A stretch of 64,000 nt of DNA from positions 61,773 through 125,772 of the forward strand of contig NZ_FOMI01000012.1 of the NCBI RefSeq assembly GCF_900112595.1, in the 5' to 3' direction. A program made the translations under genes and the position numbers. This document shows positions 1 through 8,364 of the stretch, one piece after another; position 1 is the stretch's first letter; each line of letters begins with the position of its first letter. Below the pieces are notes generated by a model. That model did not search any database, was not told where the DNA came from, and saw only the letters and a program-made list of their open reading frames with translations. This DNA is from Algibacter pectinivorans (lineage in GTDB: Bacteria > Bacteroidota > Bacteroidia > Flavobacteriales > Flavobacteriaceae).

Positions 1-387
1 GATAACCCTGAAAAAGAAATTACGTTTGGCTTTAGTTTTAAAGACCAATTTGTAAGTGCTTACGATTCTTTTTTAACCCAAACCCCATCGGCTTACCAGT
101 TACAAGCCCTTACCGAAACAACTATTGTAAGCATAACGTACAACGATTTGCAAGACGTTTATAAAACCACACAAATTGGCAATTTAATAGGCCGCTTAAC
201 TGCCGAACGCCTATTCTTACTAAAATCTAAACGCGAACAAAACCTGTTAAACTTAACTGCCGAGGAGCGTTATATGAAATTGTTTAAGGAACGCCCAGAA
301 CTTTTAAAGGTAATTCCATTAAAATATATAAGTTCTTATATTGGTGTTACTGCACAAGCCTTAAGCCGAATTAGAAAACGTTTATAG
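1..387 (+). CDS. Crp/Fnr-family transcriptional regulator (C-terminal part, 5' end outside window)
   Basis: The reading frame is open from base 1, so this is the last 128 codons of a gene that starts upstream of the window. An in-frame TTG at 148 is not a credible start, because the sequence before it continues the same domain. The visible protein ends a cyclic-nucleotide-binding-like beta-roll and a connecting helix, and closes with a winged helix-turn-helix (YISSYIGVTAQALSRIRKRL), the usual end of Bacteroidota Crp/Fnr regulators of about 190 residues. Ligand and targets cannot be read. A desaturase gene follows 67 bp downstream with its own promoter, so control of membrane lipid genes is possible but is only an inference from position. 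Confidence 0.8.
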   Translation, partial: DNPEKEITFGFSFKDQFVSAYDSFLTQTPSAYQLQALTETTIVSITYNDLQDVYKTTQIGNLIGRLTAERLFLLKSKREQNLLNLTAEERYMKLFKERPELLKVIPLKYISSYIGVTAQALSRIRKRL

Positions 388-411
388 CACCAATTTATTG
401 ATTTAGGTTCA

Positions 412-442
412 TTGTTTTAAACACCACGCGCTAGTATCTTTG
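412..442 (+). promoter_or_regulatory. Bacteroidota sigma-A type promoter for the desaturase gene
   Basis: A TTG at 412-414 is followed after 20 bases by TATCTTTG (435-442), an exact match to the Bacteroidota -7 element TAnnTTTG. Transcription would begin about 5-8 bases later and leave a very short leader before the ATG at 455. Confidence 0.6.
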
Positions 443-454
443 TAAAAAAAAGTT

Positions 455-1195
455 ATGTTAGTTGTCCTTTTCGTTATTGTACTTTGGTACGGAGGTCTAT
501 TTTTTCAGTCGTTCTTTCTGCATAGATATGCGGCTCATCAAGTATTTACCATGAGTAAAACCATGGAACGTATCACCTTTGTATTAACCTGGATTTTTCA
601 AGGTTCTAGCTATTTAAGCGCCTACGGATACGGTATTATGCACCGTATGCACCATGCTTATACAGATACCAATAAGGATCCACATTCGCCATCGCACGAT
701 CCTAATTTATTTGCTATGATGTGGCGCACAAAAACCATTTATCAAGATATCAATAAGGAGCGAATAGCTATAGACCAACGATTTACCAAAAACGTACCGC
801 AATGGAAATCTTTTGATGCTTTTGCAAGTTCTCGTTTTTCTAGACTATTGTGGATTGGGCTTTACATACTCTTTTTTGCCCTCTTTGTAACTGCTTGGTG
901 GCAATGGCTTTTACTACCTATTACGTTTTTAATGGCGCCTATACATGGTGTTATTATTAACTGGTTTGGTCATATTTACGGTTATGTAAATTTTCAAATG
1001 AAAAACACTAGTAAAAATCTATTCCGTTTCGATTTTTTAATGATGGGCGAAGGTTACCATAACAACCACCATAAACACGCTAACAGAGCAAATTTTGGAG
1101 TAAAATGGTACGAAATAGATATAACGTATCTTATTATTAGAGTATTGGACGCCCTAGGTTTAATACACCTTAAACCCATTCCTGTAAAAAAATAA
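455..1195 (+). CDS. Acyl-CoA/acyl-lipid desaturase (class III, delta-9 type)
   Basis: This is a membrane di-iron fatty acid desaturase that introduces a cis double bond into acyl chains for membrane fluidity. The three histidine clusters are visible: HRYAAH at residues 23-28, HRMHH at 63-67 and HNNHH at 202-206, the last within the usual GEGYHNNHH context. Hydrophobic segments lie near residues 1-20, 40-60 and 130-165. At 246 residues it is the short form common in Flavobacteriaceae, without a fused cytochrome b5. The promoter ends 13 bases before the ATG, which supports this start. Regiospecificity cannot be decided from sequence alone. A dispersed repeat begins almost directly after its stop codon. 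Confidence 0.88.
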   Translation: MLVVLFVIVLWYGGLFFQSFFLHRYAAHQVFTMSKTMERITFVLTWIFQGSSYLSAYGYGIMHRMHHAYTDTNKDPHSPSHDPNLFAMMWRTKTIYQDINKERIAIDQRFTKNVPQWKSFDAFASSRFSRLLWIGLYILFFALFVTAWWQWLLLPITFLMAPIHGVIINWFGHIYGYVNFQMKNTSKNLFRFDFLMMGEGYHNNHHKHANRANFGVKWYEIDITYLIIRVLDALGLIHLKPIPVKK

Positions 1196-1197
1196 AC

Positions 1198-1293
1198 ATT
1201 TGGGCGTTACCCTAAAAAGGGTCAGGCTTTCCAGTACAAGTCCTCGCTCCTCCTACGTCGGGCTGTGGGCTTTCCCTTGCAATCCTTAACGCA
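1198..1293 (+). repeat. Dispersed intergenic element, copy A
   Basis: The element begins GGGCGTTACCC and ends ATCCTTAACGCA. Near its left end ACCCT/AGGGT (1209-1222) forms a small hairpin. The core containing AAGTCCTCGC, CCTCCTACGTCGGGCTG and TGGGCTTTCC is nearly identical to the reverse complement of 45525-45615, and the two ends match 51167-51272. It fills the space between the convergent desaturase and lipoprotein genes. Confidence 0.8.
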
Positions 1294-1294
1294 C

Positions 1295-1849
1295 TTATTT
1301 GCCCTCTTTAGTGTTTGCAGTAGCTGCTAGTGTGCCCGAATAAGAAATAAAGGTTCTAGTCGTGCCCGATAATTGTATTTCGGCTTTTAAACTAGGAAAA
1401 ACAATAATTTGCGTTTTAAAATTTTCACCTTTACTTTTAGCATCAAACGTTATGGTATACGTTTTATTTTTCCCTTCGGTAACCGTATAATCTTTCATTA
1501 AACCTTCTAACTCTATAGTACTATCGGCACCACCATAATCGCCACTCATACGGCGCTCGCCAAAATAAGGTAGATGCGACGAAATACTATCGCCTTTAAT
1601 AGTTAAAAAATTATAATTGCCAATTAAACTAATTACGCCACCTGCATTATCGGGTCGCGTAATACCAGAATTTAAAACCTGTTGCATGGCATTGGTAATT
1701 AATGGATATGCCCTGTCCGATTCTATGGTGAAGTTTTTGCTGGCAATTAAATTCTCGAAATTTTGAATATCAGCTTCCTTAAATTCAGCTGTTTTGCAAG
1801 ACAAAACTATAGTGAATACGAATATAAAATAAGCAAGATTTGTTTTCAT
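1295..1849 (-). CDS. DUF4251-family lipoprotein
   Basis: The N-terminus is a lipoprotein signal peptide with a hydrophobic stretch and a lipobox ending IVLSC (Cys18), so the mature protein should be membrane anchored. The rest matches the DUF4251 pattern: an early RAYPL segment, a DSISSHLPYFGERR segment with the family's 'LPYFG' signature, and a beta-rich C-terminal half. Length 184 is normal for the family. No enzymatic residues are known and the function is unknown. The gene stands alone, convergent with the desaturase, and its stop codon abuts repeat copy A. Confidence 0.8.
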   Translation of the reverse strand: MKTNLAYFIFVFTIVLSCKTAEFKEADIQNFENLIASKNFTIESDRAYPLITNAMQQVLNSGITRPDNAGGVISLIGNYNFLTIKGDSISSHLPYFGERRMSGDYGGADSTIELEGLMKDYTVTEGKNKTYTITFDAKSKGENFKTQIIVFPSLKAEIQLSGTTRTFISYSGTLAATANTKEGK

Positions 1850-1906
1850 TTGCAGTGTATTTAAAGCTATACACTAAAATTACAACAAATAAAATGAAAC
1901 CAATTT

Positions 1907-2953
1907 TTAATTAAGAATGGTATTTATGGCAGCTATCCAATTTTCGATAGTGGTTACATTAGTATCTAAAGCAACGCTTCCATTACCGTAAGGCGCATAA
2001 ATATTTGGATTAGTAAACGAAAAGAAACCAACGCAAGGCGTTAAAGATGCACTAGCCAAATGCATAACACCATTATCGGCTGCAATAAAAATACTTGTAT
2101 TGCGAATTATAGCCCCCATTTCTCTTAAGTCTTTACTATAAAAATGAGGTGCCTTAAAATTAATTTTAGAGATATTCTCTATGGGCAGCATTTCTATAAT
2201 ATTATAATCTGGGTACTCTTGTTTTAATCGGCTATAAAAAGTTTCCCACCACGCTTCAGAATAGCACTTAGCGCCTGTGGCATTAGTATAAATACAAATG
2301 GTTTTTTTATCGTTTTTGGTAATATCTTTTAAAATGGTTTTACCCTTTTCTATTTCATTAGCATCAAGTTTAATGTCTAAAACAGGCATTTCGGTATTTG
2401 CTTTATCCAAACCAATTTTAGCTAAATAATGTCTTAAATTATAAATGGGATATTTTGAAATATGTTGGTGGTCCGTATACGTACTTTTTATGCTATCATC
2501 AATATCACCAAAAACCTTAACTCTTGCCTTAGCCATTTGGGTTAGTAGTCTTCCTGATGATGAGTTTTTATCGGCATTAATAACCAAATCGTATGTTTTC
2601 TTCTTAATAGAAATCCAACTTTTAGCGTATTGATATAAGTTATTAAATGGTTTTTTAGGTAACTTTATAATGTTATTTATTTGGCTGTAGTTTTCAAAAA
2701 CAGGGTGCGCTACACCGCCTTTTACAAACAAATCTATTTGGCAGCCATCAAACGTATTAATAACCTCTTGCACCAATGGCGTTAATAATAATTGATTTCC
2801 TAAGCGATGGTTAGGCCTTATTATTAAAACGGTTTTAATTTCAGAAGCATGAATGTCGCCCTTTTTGGGTTCGCTATATGCACTACCAATATTTTTGGTA
2901 ATGCTGCGCATAATTTTTCTTCTGTAATTATTAACTCGGGTTTTAAAACTCAT
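1907..2953 (-). CDS. Glycosyltransferase family 9 (heptosyltransferase-like)
   Basis: The protein resembles ADP-heptose:LPS heptosyltransferases (GT9, GT-B fold). An N-terminal Rossmann half opens with VLIIRPNHRLGNQLLLTPLV, close to the family's 'IRxxxxGDxxxxTP' signature. A nucleotide-sugar half contains the typical DNGVMHLASA segment and a 'GFFSFTNP' loop. About the first 18 residues are basic. It probably adds a sugar to lipopolysaccharide or another surface glycan at the inner membrane. The acceptor and donor are not predictable, since no other glycan genes are adjacent. A minus-strand -7 element (CAAAATTA on the plus strand, 2981-2988) lies just upstream. Confidence 0.82.
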   Translation of the reverse strand: MSFKTRVNNYRRKIMRSITKNIGSAYSEPKKGDIHASEIKTVLIIRPNHRLGNQLLLTPLVQEVINTFDGCQIDLFVKGGVAHPVFENYSQINNIIKLPKKPFNNLYQYAKSWISIKKKTYDLVINADKNSSSGRLLTQMAKARVKVFGDIDDSIKSTYTDHQHISKYPIYNLRHYLAKIGLDKANTEMPVLDIKLDANEIEKGKTILKDITKNDKKTICIYTNATGAKCYSEAWWETFYSRLKQEYPDYNIIEMLPIENISKINFKAPHFYSKDLREMGAIIRNTSIFIAADNGVMHLASASLTPCVGFFSFTNPNIYAPYGNGSVALDTNVTTIENWIAAINTILN

Positions 2954-3011
2954 GAAATAAAATATTCAAATAAATTGCGGCAAAATTACAAATTATAATG
3001 TCCTATATAAT

Positions 3012-3863
3012 TTATTGTTTAATTATTTTTTTGCCCTTGTAAATAATATTTAAAACTAGGCCTGCTATAATTAAGGCGATACCTAACAAACTCCAAAACG
3101 TATAAATTTCGCTAAAAAAGAATACACCAAAAAGCAAGGTGAAAATTACTTCTAAATATTTAAGGGGTGCTACTTGCGTGGTAGATGCCGCTTGCAATGC
3201 TTTGGTCATGTTTACCTGCCCAAAATAGCCAAAAACTCCTAAAGCTAGTAATAAAGCCCACTCCTTACCTACTGGCTGTACCCAATTGTTAATGGATAAC
3301 AAACCACCAACTAGGGTAGAAATAACTAAAAAGTAATTAACTACAACAACAGGATGATCGCCTTTACCTATTTTACTAATAATAATATAAACCAGACCAA
3401 TAAAAATGGCCGATATAAAAATTAGGATTAAACCAAACCAATTTAACTCGGTATTGAATCCTTTTAATATAATAACACCAGAAAATGCCATGGCAAAAAA
3501 TAGCCATTGTAAGGCTTTCACTTTTTCTTTTAGTAAAAAAACAGCAAAAATAGCAGCAAAAATGGGTCCCATATAACGTAACGACACTGCAGTTCCTATG
3601 GGTAGGTATTTAGTAGACATAAAAAATAAGGTCATAGATACAACACCTACTAAGCCTCTAAGCACTAAAAGTTTTCTATTGTTTCCTAGTAAAGGAATTT
3701 TATTTTTTAACAGAAAGCCAAATGTAAAAAACAAAGAGCCAATGGACCTGAAAAACACAATTTGGTAAGCACTAATGTGTGTTAAATATTTTACTGTTGC
3801 ATTCATACAAGCAAAGGCTATGGTGCTTATAATCATGAATTTAATAGCTTGCTTAACGTCCAA
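3012..3863 (-). CDS. EamA/DMT-superfamily transporter (downstream member of pair)
   Basis: A 283-residue, very hydrophobic protein with about ten predicted membrane helices arranged as two EamA repeats, typical of the drug/metabolite transporter superfamily. The first repeat ends with FAVFLLKEKVKALQW and the second with a matching FFFSEIYTFWSLLGI segment, the usual repeat hallmark (acidic residue after the fourth helix). The C-terminus is basic (KGKKIIKQ), consistent with a cytoplasmic end. The start codon overlaps the end of the upstream EamA gene by 11 bp, so the two are co-transcribed. Substrates are unknown; family members export amino acids, purines or other metabolites. Confidence 0.85.
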   Translation of the reverse strand: MDVKQAIKFMIISTIAFACMNATVKYLTHISAYQIVFFRSIGSLFFTFGFLLKNKIPLLGNNRKLLVLRGLVGVVSMTLFFMSTKYLPIGTAVSLRYMGPIFAAIFAVFLLKEKVKALQWLFFAMAFSGVIILKGFNTELNWFGLILIFISAIFIGLVYIIISKIGKGDHPVVVVNYFLVISTLVGGLLSINNWVQPVGKEWALLLALGVFGYFGQVNMTKALQAASTTQVAPLKYLEVIFTLLFGVFFFSEIYTFWSLLGIALIIAGLVLNIIYKGKKIIKQ

Positions 3864-4767
3864 TACTTCTTAATTTAAAAAGGCGTTTCGTATTTATAAA
3901 ATAAACACCAGTTAATAAAACTCCGGCTGCAATAATGGATTGTAAAGTTATTTGCTCGTCTAAAATCCACCAGCCTAAAATTAAAGCTATAATAGGATTT
4001 ACATAAGTTGACGTTGCTACTTTTTCGGGAGATACTTCTTTTAAAAGATAATTGAAAGCTGTAAAAGCCACAATACTTCCAAATATAATAAGGCCACCCA
4101 TGGCCCATTGTACATCAGTCTGCCAAACATTTGGCAACGACCAAGGTTCGTTTAAACATAAACTTACTATGCACAGCATAATACCGCCGGTAAGCATTTG
4201 ATAGCCTGTGTTAACAAAGTGGTTTTTTGGTAAATCGGCATTGCCAACAAAAATACTGGCATACGCCCAACAGAGCATGCATAAGAATATTAAAATCATA
4301 CCTAATATTTGCCCTTCCTTGTTTATTATTTGATTTTGGCTAACTAATAAAAAAATACCTATAAACCCTAATACTACACCAATGTAAGACATGGTTTTAA
4401 TCTTTTTTCCGAGGAAAATACGCATCATAATTAAAACCACTAAGGGTTGCGACGAAATCTCTAAAGCTGCAAAACCACTATCTATATATTTTAAAGCCAC
4501 AACCGCTAAACCATTGCCTAAGGTTAAAAACAGGGCTCCTGCTATACAGGTGTTTATAAATTGCTTTTTGGTAATACTAAGACTAATACTCAAGCTTTTT
4601 GCAATAATAAAAATGATTATACTTGCCACAAGAAATCTAACGGCGGCAAGAAAAAACGGAGGTAATTGTGATACTGCTATTTTATTAAGCATATAGGTAG
4701 ATCCCCAAATAACATAAATAGCAAAAAAGGCTAAAATTATAAGAACCGTTTTACGCGATGCACTCAT
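3853..4767 (-). CDS. EamA/DMT-superfamily transporter (upstream member of pair)
   Basis: A 304-residue membrane protein with ten predicted helices in two EamA repeats. It opens with IYVIWGSTYMLNKIAV, matching the DMT 'WGSxxxxxK' signature, and the second repeat closes around EVSPEKVATSTYVNPIIALILGWW, the conserved 'P.....Y..P..A...G' pattern. It resembles the RhaT/YedA branch of metabolite exporters. Its 3' end overlaps the start of a second, distinct EamA gene. The two sequences are clearly different, so this is not a recent duplication, and they might work separately or as a heteromer. Substrate unknown. Confidence 0.85.
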   Translation of the reverse strand: MSASRKTVLIILAFFAIYVIWGSTYMLNKIAVSQLPPFFLAAVRFLVASIIIFIIAKSLSISLSITKKQFINTCIAGALFLTLGNGLAVVALKYIDSGFAALEISSQPLVVLIMMRIFLGKKIKTMSYIGVVLGFIGIFLLVSQNQIINKEGQILGMILIFLCMLCWAYASIFVGNADLPKNHFVNTGYQMLTGGIMLCIVSLCLNEPWSLPNVWQTDVQWAMGGLIIFGSIVAFTAFNYLLKEVSPEKVATSTYVNPIIALILGWWILDEQITLQSIIAAGVLLTGVYFINTKRLFKLRSIGR

Positions 4768-4819
4768 AATTTTAGCCTTTTATATAATGTATAGTCCTAG
4801 TGTGATACTAGAAAAATTT

Positions 4820-5272
4820 TTAAATCTTTTTAACTCTTACGGCATTCATTCCTTTTTGCCCACGCTCTAACTCGTAAGTTACTTTGTCGTTTTCCTCGAT
4901 ATCCTCAAGTAAACCACTAACATGCACAAAATATTTTTCTTGGTTTATACTATCTAAAATAAAACCAAAACCTTTAGAATGATCAAAGAAAGAAACTTTC
5001 CCTTCTTTGTTTGCTGGCTCTTCTTCTTCTCTATCCTCTTTCTTAGGGATACCTAACTCAATACTTTCTGCCTCAACCTTTTCGCGCATTGCTGGGTCTG
5101 GCGGTGTATCGGTTAAATTTCCATTAAAATCTACATAAGCAAACTGAATTCCTTGTGGGTTTTCTTTAGCTTCAGCTCTTCGAGCATCTTTCTTTTTTTG
5201 CTTTTCTTCTCTCTTTTTTAAGCGCTTTTTTTCTTTTTCAATTTTGTTAAATGTTACTTGCGATTTTGCCAT
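4820..5272 (-). CDS. Cold-shock-domain protein with charged N-terminal extension
   Basis: Residues 90-150 form a cold-shock domain with the RNA-binding motifs KGFGFI (100-105, RNP1-like) and YFVHVS (114-119, RNP2-like), so it should bind single-stranded RNA or DNA. Residues 8-38 are almost entirely Lys, Glu and Arg and likely form a long basic helix, followed by an acidic stretch (EDREEEEP, 79-86). Single-domain Csp proteins are about 65-70 residues, so this 150-residue form is an extended version common in Bacteroidota. A minus-strand -7 element (plus-strand CAAAGATA, 5313-5320) lies upstream. It is probably an RNA chaperone or translation factor. Confidence 0.85.
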   Translation of the reverse strand: MAKSQVTFNKIEKEKKRLKKREEKQKKKDARRAEAKENPQGIQFAYVDFNGNLTDTPPDPAMREKVEAESIELGIPKKEDREEEEPANKEGKVSFFDHSKGFGFILDSINQEKYFVHVSGLLEDIEENDKVTYELERGQKGMNAVRVKKI

Positions 5273-5312
5273 AGTTTAAATACTCCTGCTGGGTTTTAAT
5301 ATTAATATAAAA

Positions 5313-5320
5313 CAAAGATA
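5313..5320 (-). promoter_or_regulatory. -7 element upstream of the cold-shock-domain gene
   Basis: Read on the minus strand this is TATCTTTG, an exact TAnnTTTG match, about 40 bases before the ATG. No clear -33 TTG was found. The rest of the 5273-5523 gap shows no gene or repeat. Confidence 0.4.
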
Positions 5321-5523
5321 CGCCTTATTTCCATGATGTTATAATAAACAGCATATTATTAAGCTTTCAGAATCGTAAATAACTTTATGGCGTTAAAATA
5401 TGTCGTTAGGCGTTATAGCAATCCTAAAATCGACATCTATTTTATATTGGCAAAAGAGCAACCATTACTAAATAAATGAATTGTAACCACTTTTAATATT
5501 TTATTACCTTATAGATATGTGGT

Positions 5524-7083
5524 CTAATCCTCAGGAGGAAATCCATGAATCTGCTCGAAAACTTCGTCAAAATTAGTACGTAAATAGGAATTTAATTTCT
5601 TGCGGTAATCGCCTTTTAACCAATCTACAAAATTATAGGTGCTTTTACTAATACACTTTGTATAGCGCTGAATTCTAAAATCAATATCGTCACCTAATTG
5701 TTTAGCTAGTGCCAAAGCATCGTAAACATCTTCGCTGTTTTCAATACAAATTTTAGCATGTTGCTCTATAGATCGCTCTAAAACTACTTTTGATGATTCT
5801 CCGTTTCTAATAGAATCTACATAGGTTTTTTGGATATCGAAATGGACGTCTTCAGATTTAGCAAACTCTGCGCGTAAAGCATCTGGCATTTCATACCTAA
5901 AATTACTTTCTAACTCATCGTCCGATAAAATAGAATCTAAATAATAGGTTGGCGATTTAAAAATACGTTGCCAATCTAAACCATCGCCCCAAGGTCCAAA
6001 ACGGTGGAAGTTGTTACCTAAGTCGATAACAGAAAAGGTTTTCTTATCCTTTAAAATACGAGATCCACGACCAATCATTTGGTAGTAAAGCGTTAACGAT
6101 TTTGTTGCTCTATTTAAAATAATACTTTCTACAGTTGGCTCATCGAAACCAGTAGTTAAAATACTAACCGAAGTTAAAACAGCTCCCGGAGTATTTTTAA
6201 ACCACTTTAATATCATGGAACGCTCCTTTTTGGTATTGGTATTATCTAGGTGCGCTATAGGGTAACCCGCTCGTCTAAAGGTATCATACACATGTAACGA
6301 GGTTGTAATACCATTATTAAAAATAAGGGTTTTCTTTCCTTTTGCACGCTCTTCGTAAGCCTGTAATAATTTAGATAACATGTCGTTATCCGTATACAAA
6401 TCTTCTGAAGATTTAACCGTATAATCCCCATTTGCACCTACCACTAACGAGGTTAACCCTACGTTATAAGTAAACATTTCTGCTCGTGCTAAAAAGCCAT
6501 TTTCAATAAGGGATTCAATGCTTTCTCCAACAATTAGTTCATCATAATTATCGGTCATAGGTAATTCTATGCTAGAACTTAATGGTGTTGCTGTAACACC
6601 TAATATAAACGATTTACTAAAAAACTTAAATAGTTTAGTAAATGAGTTGTAATGCGCCTCATCAATAATAACTAGACCTATATCGGAAATATCTAGTTTA
6701 TCGTCATTTAATCTATTATTTAAGGTTTCCACCATTGCAACAAAACAGCTAAATTCTGCTTGATCACTTAAATCTGCCTTACTGTCTACTACCTTATTGC
6801 GTACACCAAACTCAGTAAGCATATTCGAGGTTTGCTTACATAGCTCTATTCGGTGCGTCATTACTAACACCTTCTTTTTATGGTGCTTTAAATATTGTCT
6901 TACTATTTCAGAAAAAATAACCGTTTTACCACCACCTGTTGGTAACTGATAAAGTAAGTGGTAATCTTCTGGAGATTCCTCAAAAGCAGTAAATATCTTA
7001 TCTATTGCACCTTTTTGGTAACTATATAAACTTTTACCTTCTGCTCTCTCTTCTTGTTCTAATTCTGCTTTTGTAACCGACAT
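5524..7083 (-). CDS. SF2 DEAD/DEAH-box helicase (RAD25/UvrB-like core)
   Basis: A 519-residue superfamily 2 ATPase. Motif I is LPTGGGKT (residues 47-54), motif II DEAH (141-144), motif III TAT (164-166), and motif VI QMIGRGSR occurs near residue 338. A Q-like motif (YSYQKGAIDKI) precedes motif I. It should unwind or translocate on nucleic acid using ATP. The last 150 residues are an uncharacterised helical tail. No restriction, Cas or defence partner gene lies beside it, so a house-keeping DNA or RNA repair role is more likely than defence. A well-formed minus-strand promoter sits directly upstream. Confidence 0.85.
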   Translation of the reverse strand: MSVTKAELEQEERAEGKSLYSYQKGAIDKIFTAFEESPEDYHLLYQLPTGGGKTVIFSEIVRQYLKHHKKKVLVMTHRIELCKQTSNMLTEFGVRNKVVDSKADLSDQAEFSCFVAMVETLNNRLNDDKLDISDIGLVIIDEAHYNSFTKLFKFFSKSFILGVTATPLSSSIELPMTDNYDELIVGESIESLIENGFLARAEMFTYNVGLTSLVVGANGDYTVKSSEDLYTDNDMLSKLLQAYEERAKGKKTLIFNNGITTSLHVYDTFRRAGYPIAHLDNTNTKKERSMILKWFKNTPGAVLTSVSILTTGFDEPTVESIILNRATKSLTLYYQMIGRGSRILKDKKTFSVIDLGNNFHRFGPWGDGLDWQRIFKSPTYYLDSILSDDELESNFRYEMPDALRAEFAKSEDVHFDIQKTYVDSIRNGESSKVVLERSIEQHAKICIENSEDVYDALALAKQLGDDIDFRIQRYTKCISKSTYNFVDWLKGDYRKKLNSYLRTNFDEVFEQIHGFPPED

Positions 7084-7103
7084 ATTTTAAATTTTGAAAC
7101 GTG

Positions 7104-7133
7104 CAAAAATAACATCTTTAAAGGGGTTATCAA
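7104..7133 (-). promoter_or_regulatory. Promoter of the SF2 helicase gene
   Basis: On the minus strand a TTG (7131-7133) is followed after 19 bases by TATTTTTG (7104-7111), a full match to the Bacteroidota TTG-N19-TAnnTTTG pattern. It lies about 20 bases before the helicase ATG. Confidence 0.55.
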
Positions 7134-7316
7134 GCATTTTTGCTGTGAAATTATTAAACTTATATTAACAGCTAAAAAACGGAGCGATATTTACACCTCC
7201 AAATTAATCTCTAACCCTCTGAAAAACAATGTTTTTTTATGAGCACAAATTTTAATTTGATACATTCCGTAAAATGTTAAGCCTGTAATTTAGCTATAAT
7301 TCTTAAAAGGTTTTAA

Positions 7317-7324
7317 TACCTTTG
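7317..7324 (+). promoter_or_regulatory. -7 element upstream of the aldo-keto reductase gene
   Basis: TACCTTTG matches TAnnTTTG exactly and lies 19 bases before the ATG at 7344. No convincing -33 TTG is present. Confidence 0.45.
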
Positions 7325-7343
7325 GATTTCTTAAAAATGCATT

Positions 7344-8357
7344 ATGAATATAAACGATAAATCTGAAGTAAAAGAATATTTAGCCAACGAAAGCAGGTAT
7401 GATAATATGACCTATAATCGCTCTGGAAAAAGCGGCGTTTTACTACCCGCACTTTCTATTGGTTTGTGGCATAACTTTGGGTTTGTCGATCCTATTCAAA
7501 ATGGTAGAGACATTTTAAGAACGGCGTTCGATTTAGGAATTACTCATTTCGATTTAGCCAATAATTATGGACCACCTTATGGATCGGCCGAAGAAAATTT
7601 TGGAACCATCTTTAAAAAGGATTTTAAAGCGTATAGAGACGAATTATTTATAGCTACCAAAGCTGGTTTTGATATGTGGCCGGGGCCTTACGGTAATTTA
7701 GGGTCTCGAAAATATTTAATATCAAGTTTAGACCAGAGTTTAAAACGGATGGGATTAGATTATGTTGATATTTTCTATCATCATAGGCCAGACCCAGAAA
7801 CGCCTTTAGAGGAAACCATGGGTGCATTGGCAGATATTGTACGCCAAGGCAAAGCTTTATATGTTGGTATTTCTAATTATAGTCCAAAAGATACCCAAAA
7901 GGCCGCAGAACTTTTAAAAGAACTAAAAGTGCCTTTTATTTTGCATCAAGCTAGATATTCTATGTTCGATCGCTGGGTTGAAGATGGCCTGCTTGATACT
8001 TTAGAAAACAACGGTGTGGGCTGCATTGCTTTTTCTCCTTTAGCGCAGGGTATGCTTACCGATAAATATTTAAACGGTGTCCCGGAAGGATCTCGCGCTG
8101 CTAAAGATTTAACGTATTTAAATAAAGAATCGGTTACAGATAATTTAGATAAAATAAAAAAGTTGGATGCTATAGCTAACGAACGCGGACAAAAATTATC
8201 TCAAATGGCTATTGCTTGGATATTAAGACAACCGCAGGTAGCATCGGTATTAGTAGGCGCTAGTTCTTCAAATCAATTAAAAGAAAATGTAAAAGCTTTA
8301 GATCTATTGAGTTTTTCAGATGAAGAATTGAAGTTGATTGAAAGCATAATAGCATAA
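7344..8357 (+). CDS. gpr: Aldo-keto reductase, L-glyceraldehyde 3-phosphate reductase (YghZ) type
   Basis: A cytoplasmic NADPH-dependent aldo-keto reductase of 337 residues. Segments such as LPALSIGLWHNFG, FDLANNYGPPYGSAEENFG and YDMWPGPYG-like text agree closely with E. coli YghZ (Gpr), which reduces L-glyceraldehyde 3-phosphate and detoxifies methylglyoxal. The catalytic tetrad is visible as Asp70, Tyr75, Lys106 and His147. The C-terminal cofactor segment VLVGASSSNQLKEN is intact. It has its own -7 element and no operon partner. The symbol is by similarity only; related KCR-like AKRs share the same motifs, so the physiological substrate remains an inference. Confidence 0.88.
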   Translation: MNINDKSEVKEYLANESRYDNMTYNRSGKSGVLLPALSIGLWHNFGFVDPIQNGRDILRTAFDLGITHFDLANNYGPPYGSAEENFGTIFKKDFKAYRDELFIATKAGFDMWPGPYGNLGSRKYLISSLDQSLKRMGLDYVDIFYHHRPDPETPLEETMGALADIVRQGKALYVGISNYSPKDTQKAAELLKELKVPFILHQARYSMFDRWVEDGLLDTLENNGVGCIAFSPLAQGMLTDKYLNGVPEGSRAAKDLTYLNKESVTDNLDKIKKLDAIANERGQKLSQMAIAWILRQPQVASVLVGASSSNQLKENVKALDLLSFSDEELKLIESIIA

Positions 8358-8364
8358 AAAACAA

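Noticed and set aside
5524..7083. A defence-island reading of the SF2 helicase
   Set aside because: No nuclease, methyltransferase, Cas, toxin or prophage gene lies next to it; neighbours are housekeeping genes.
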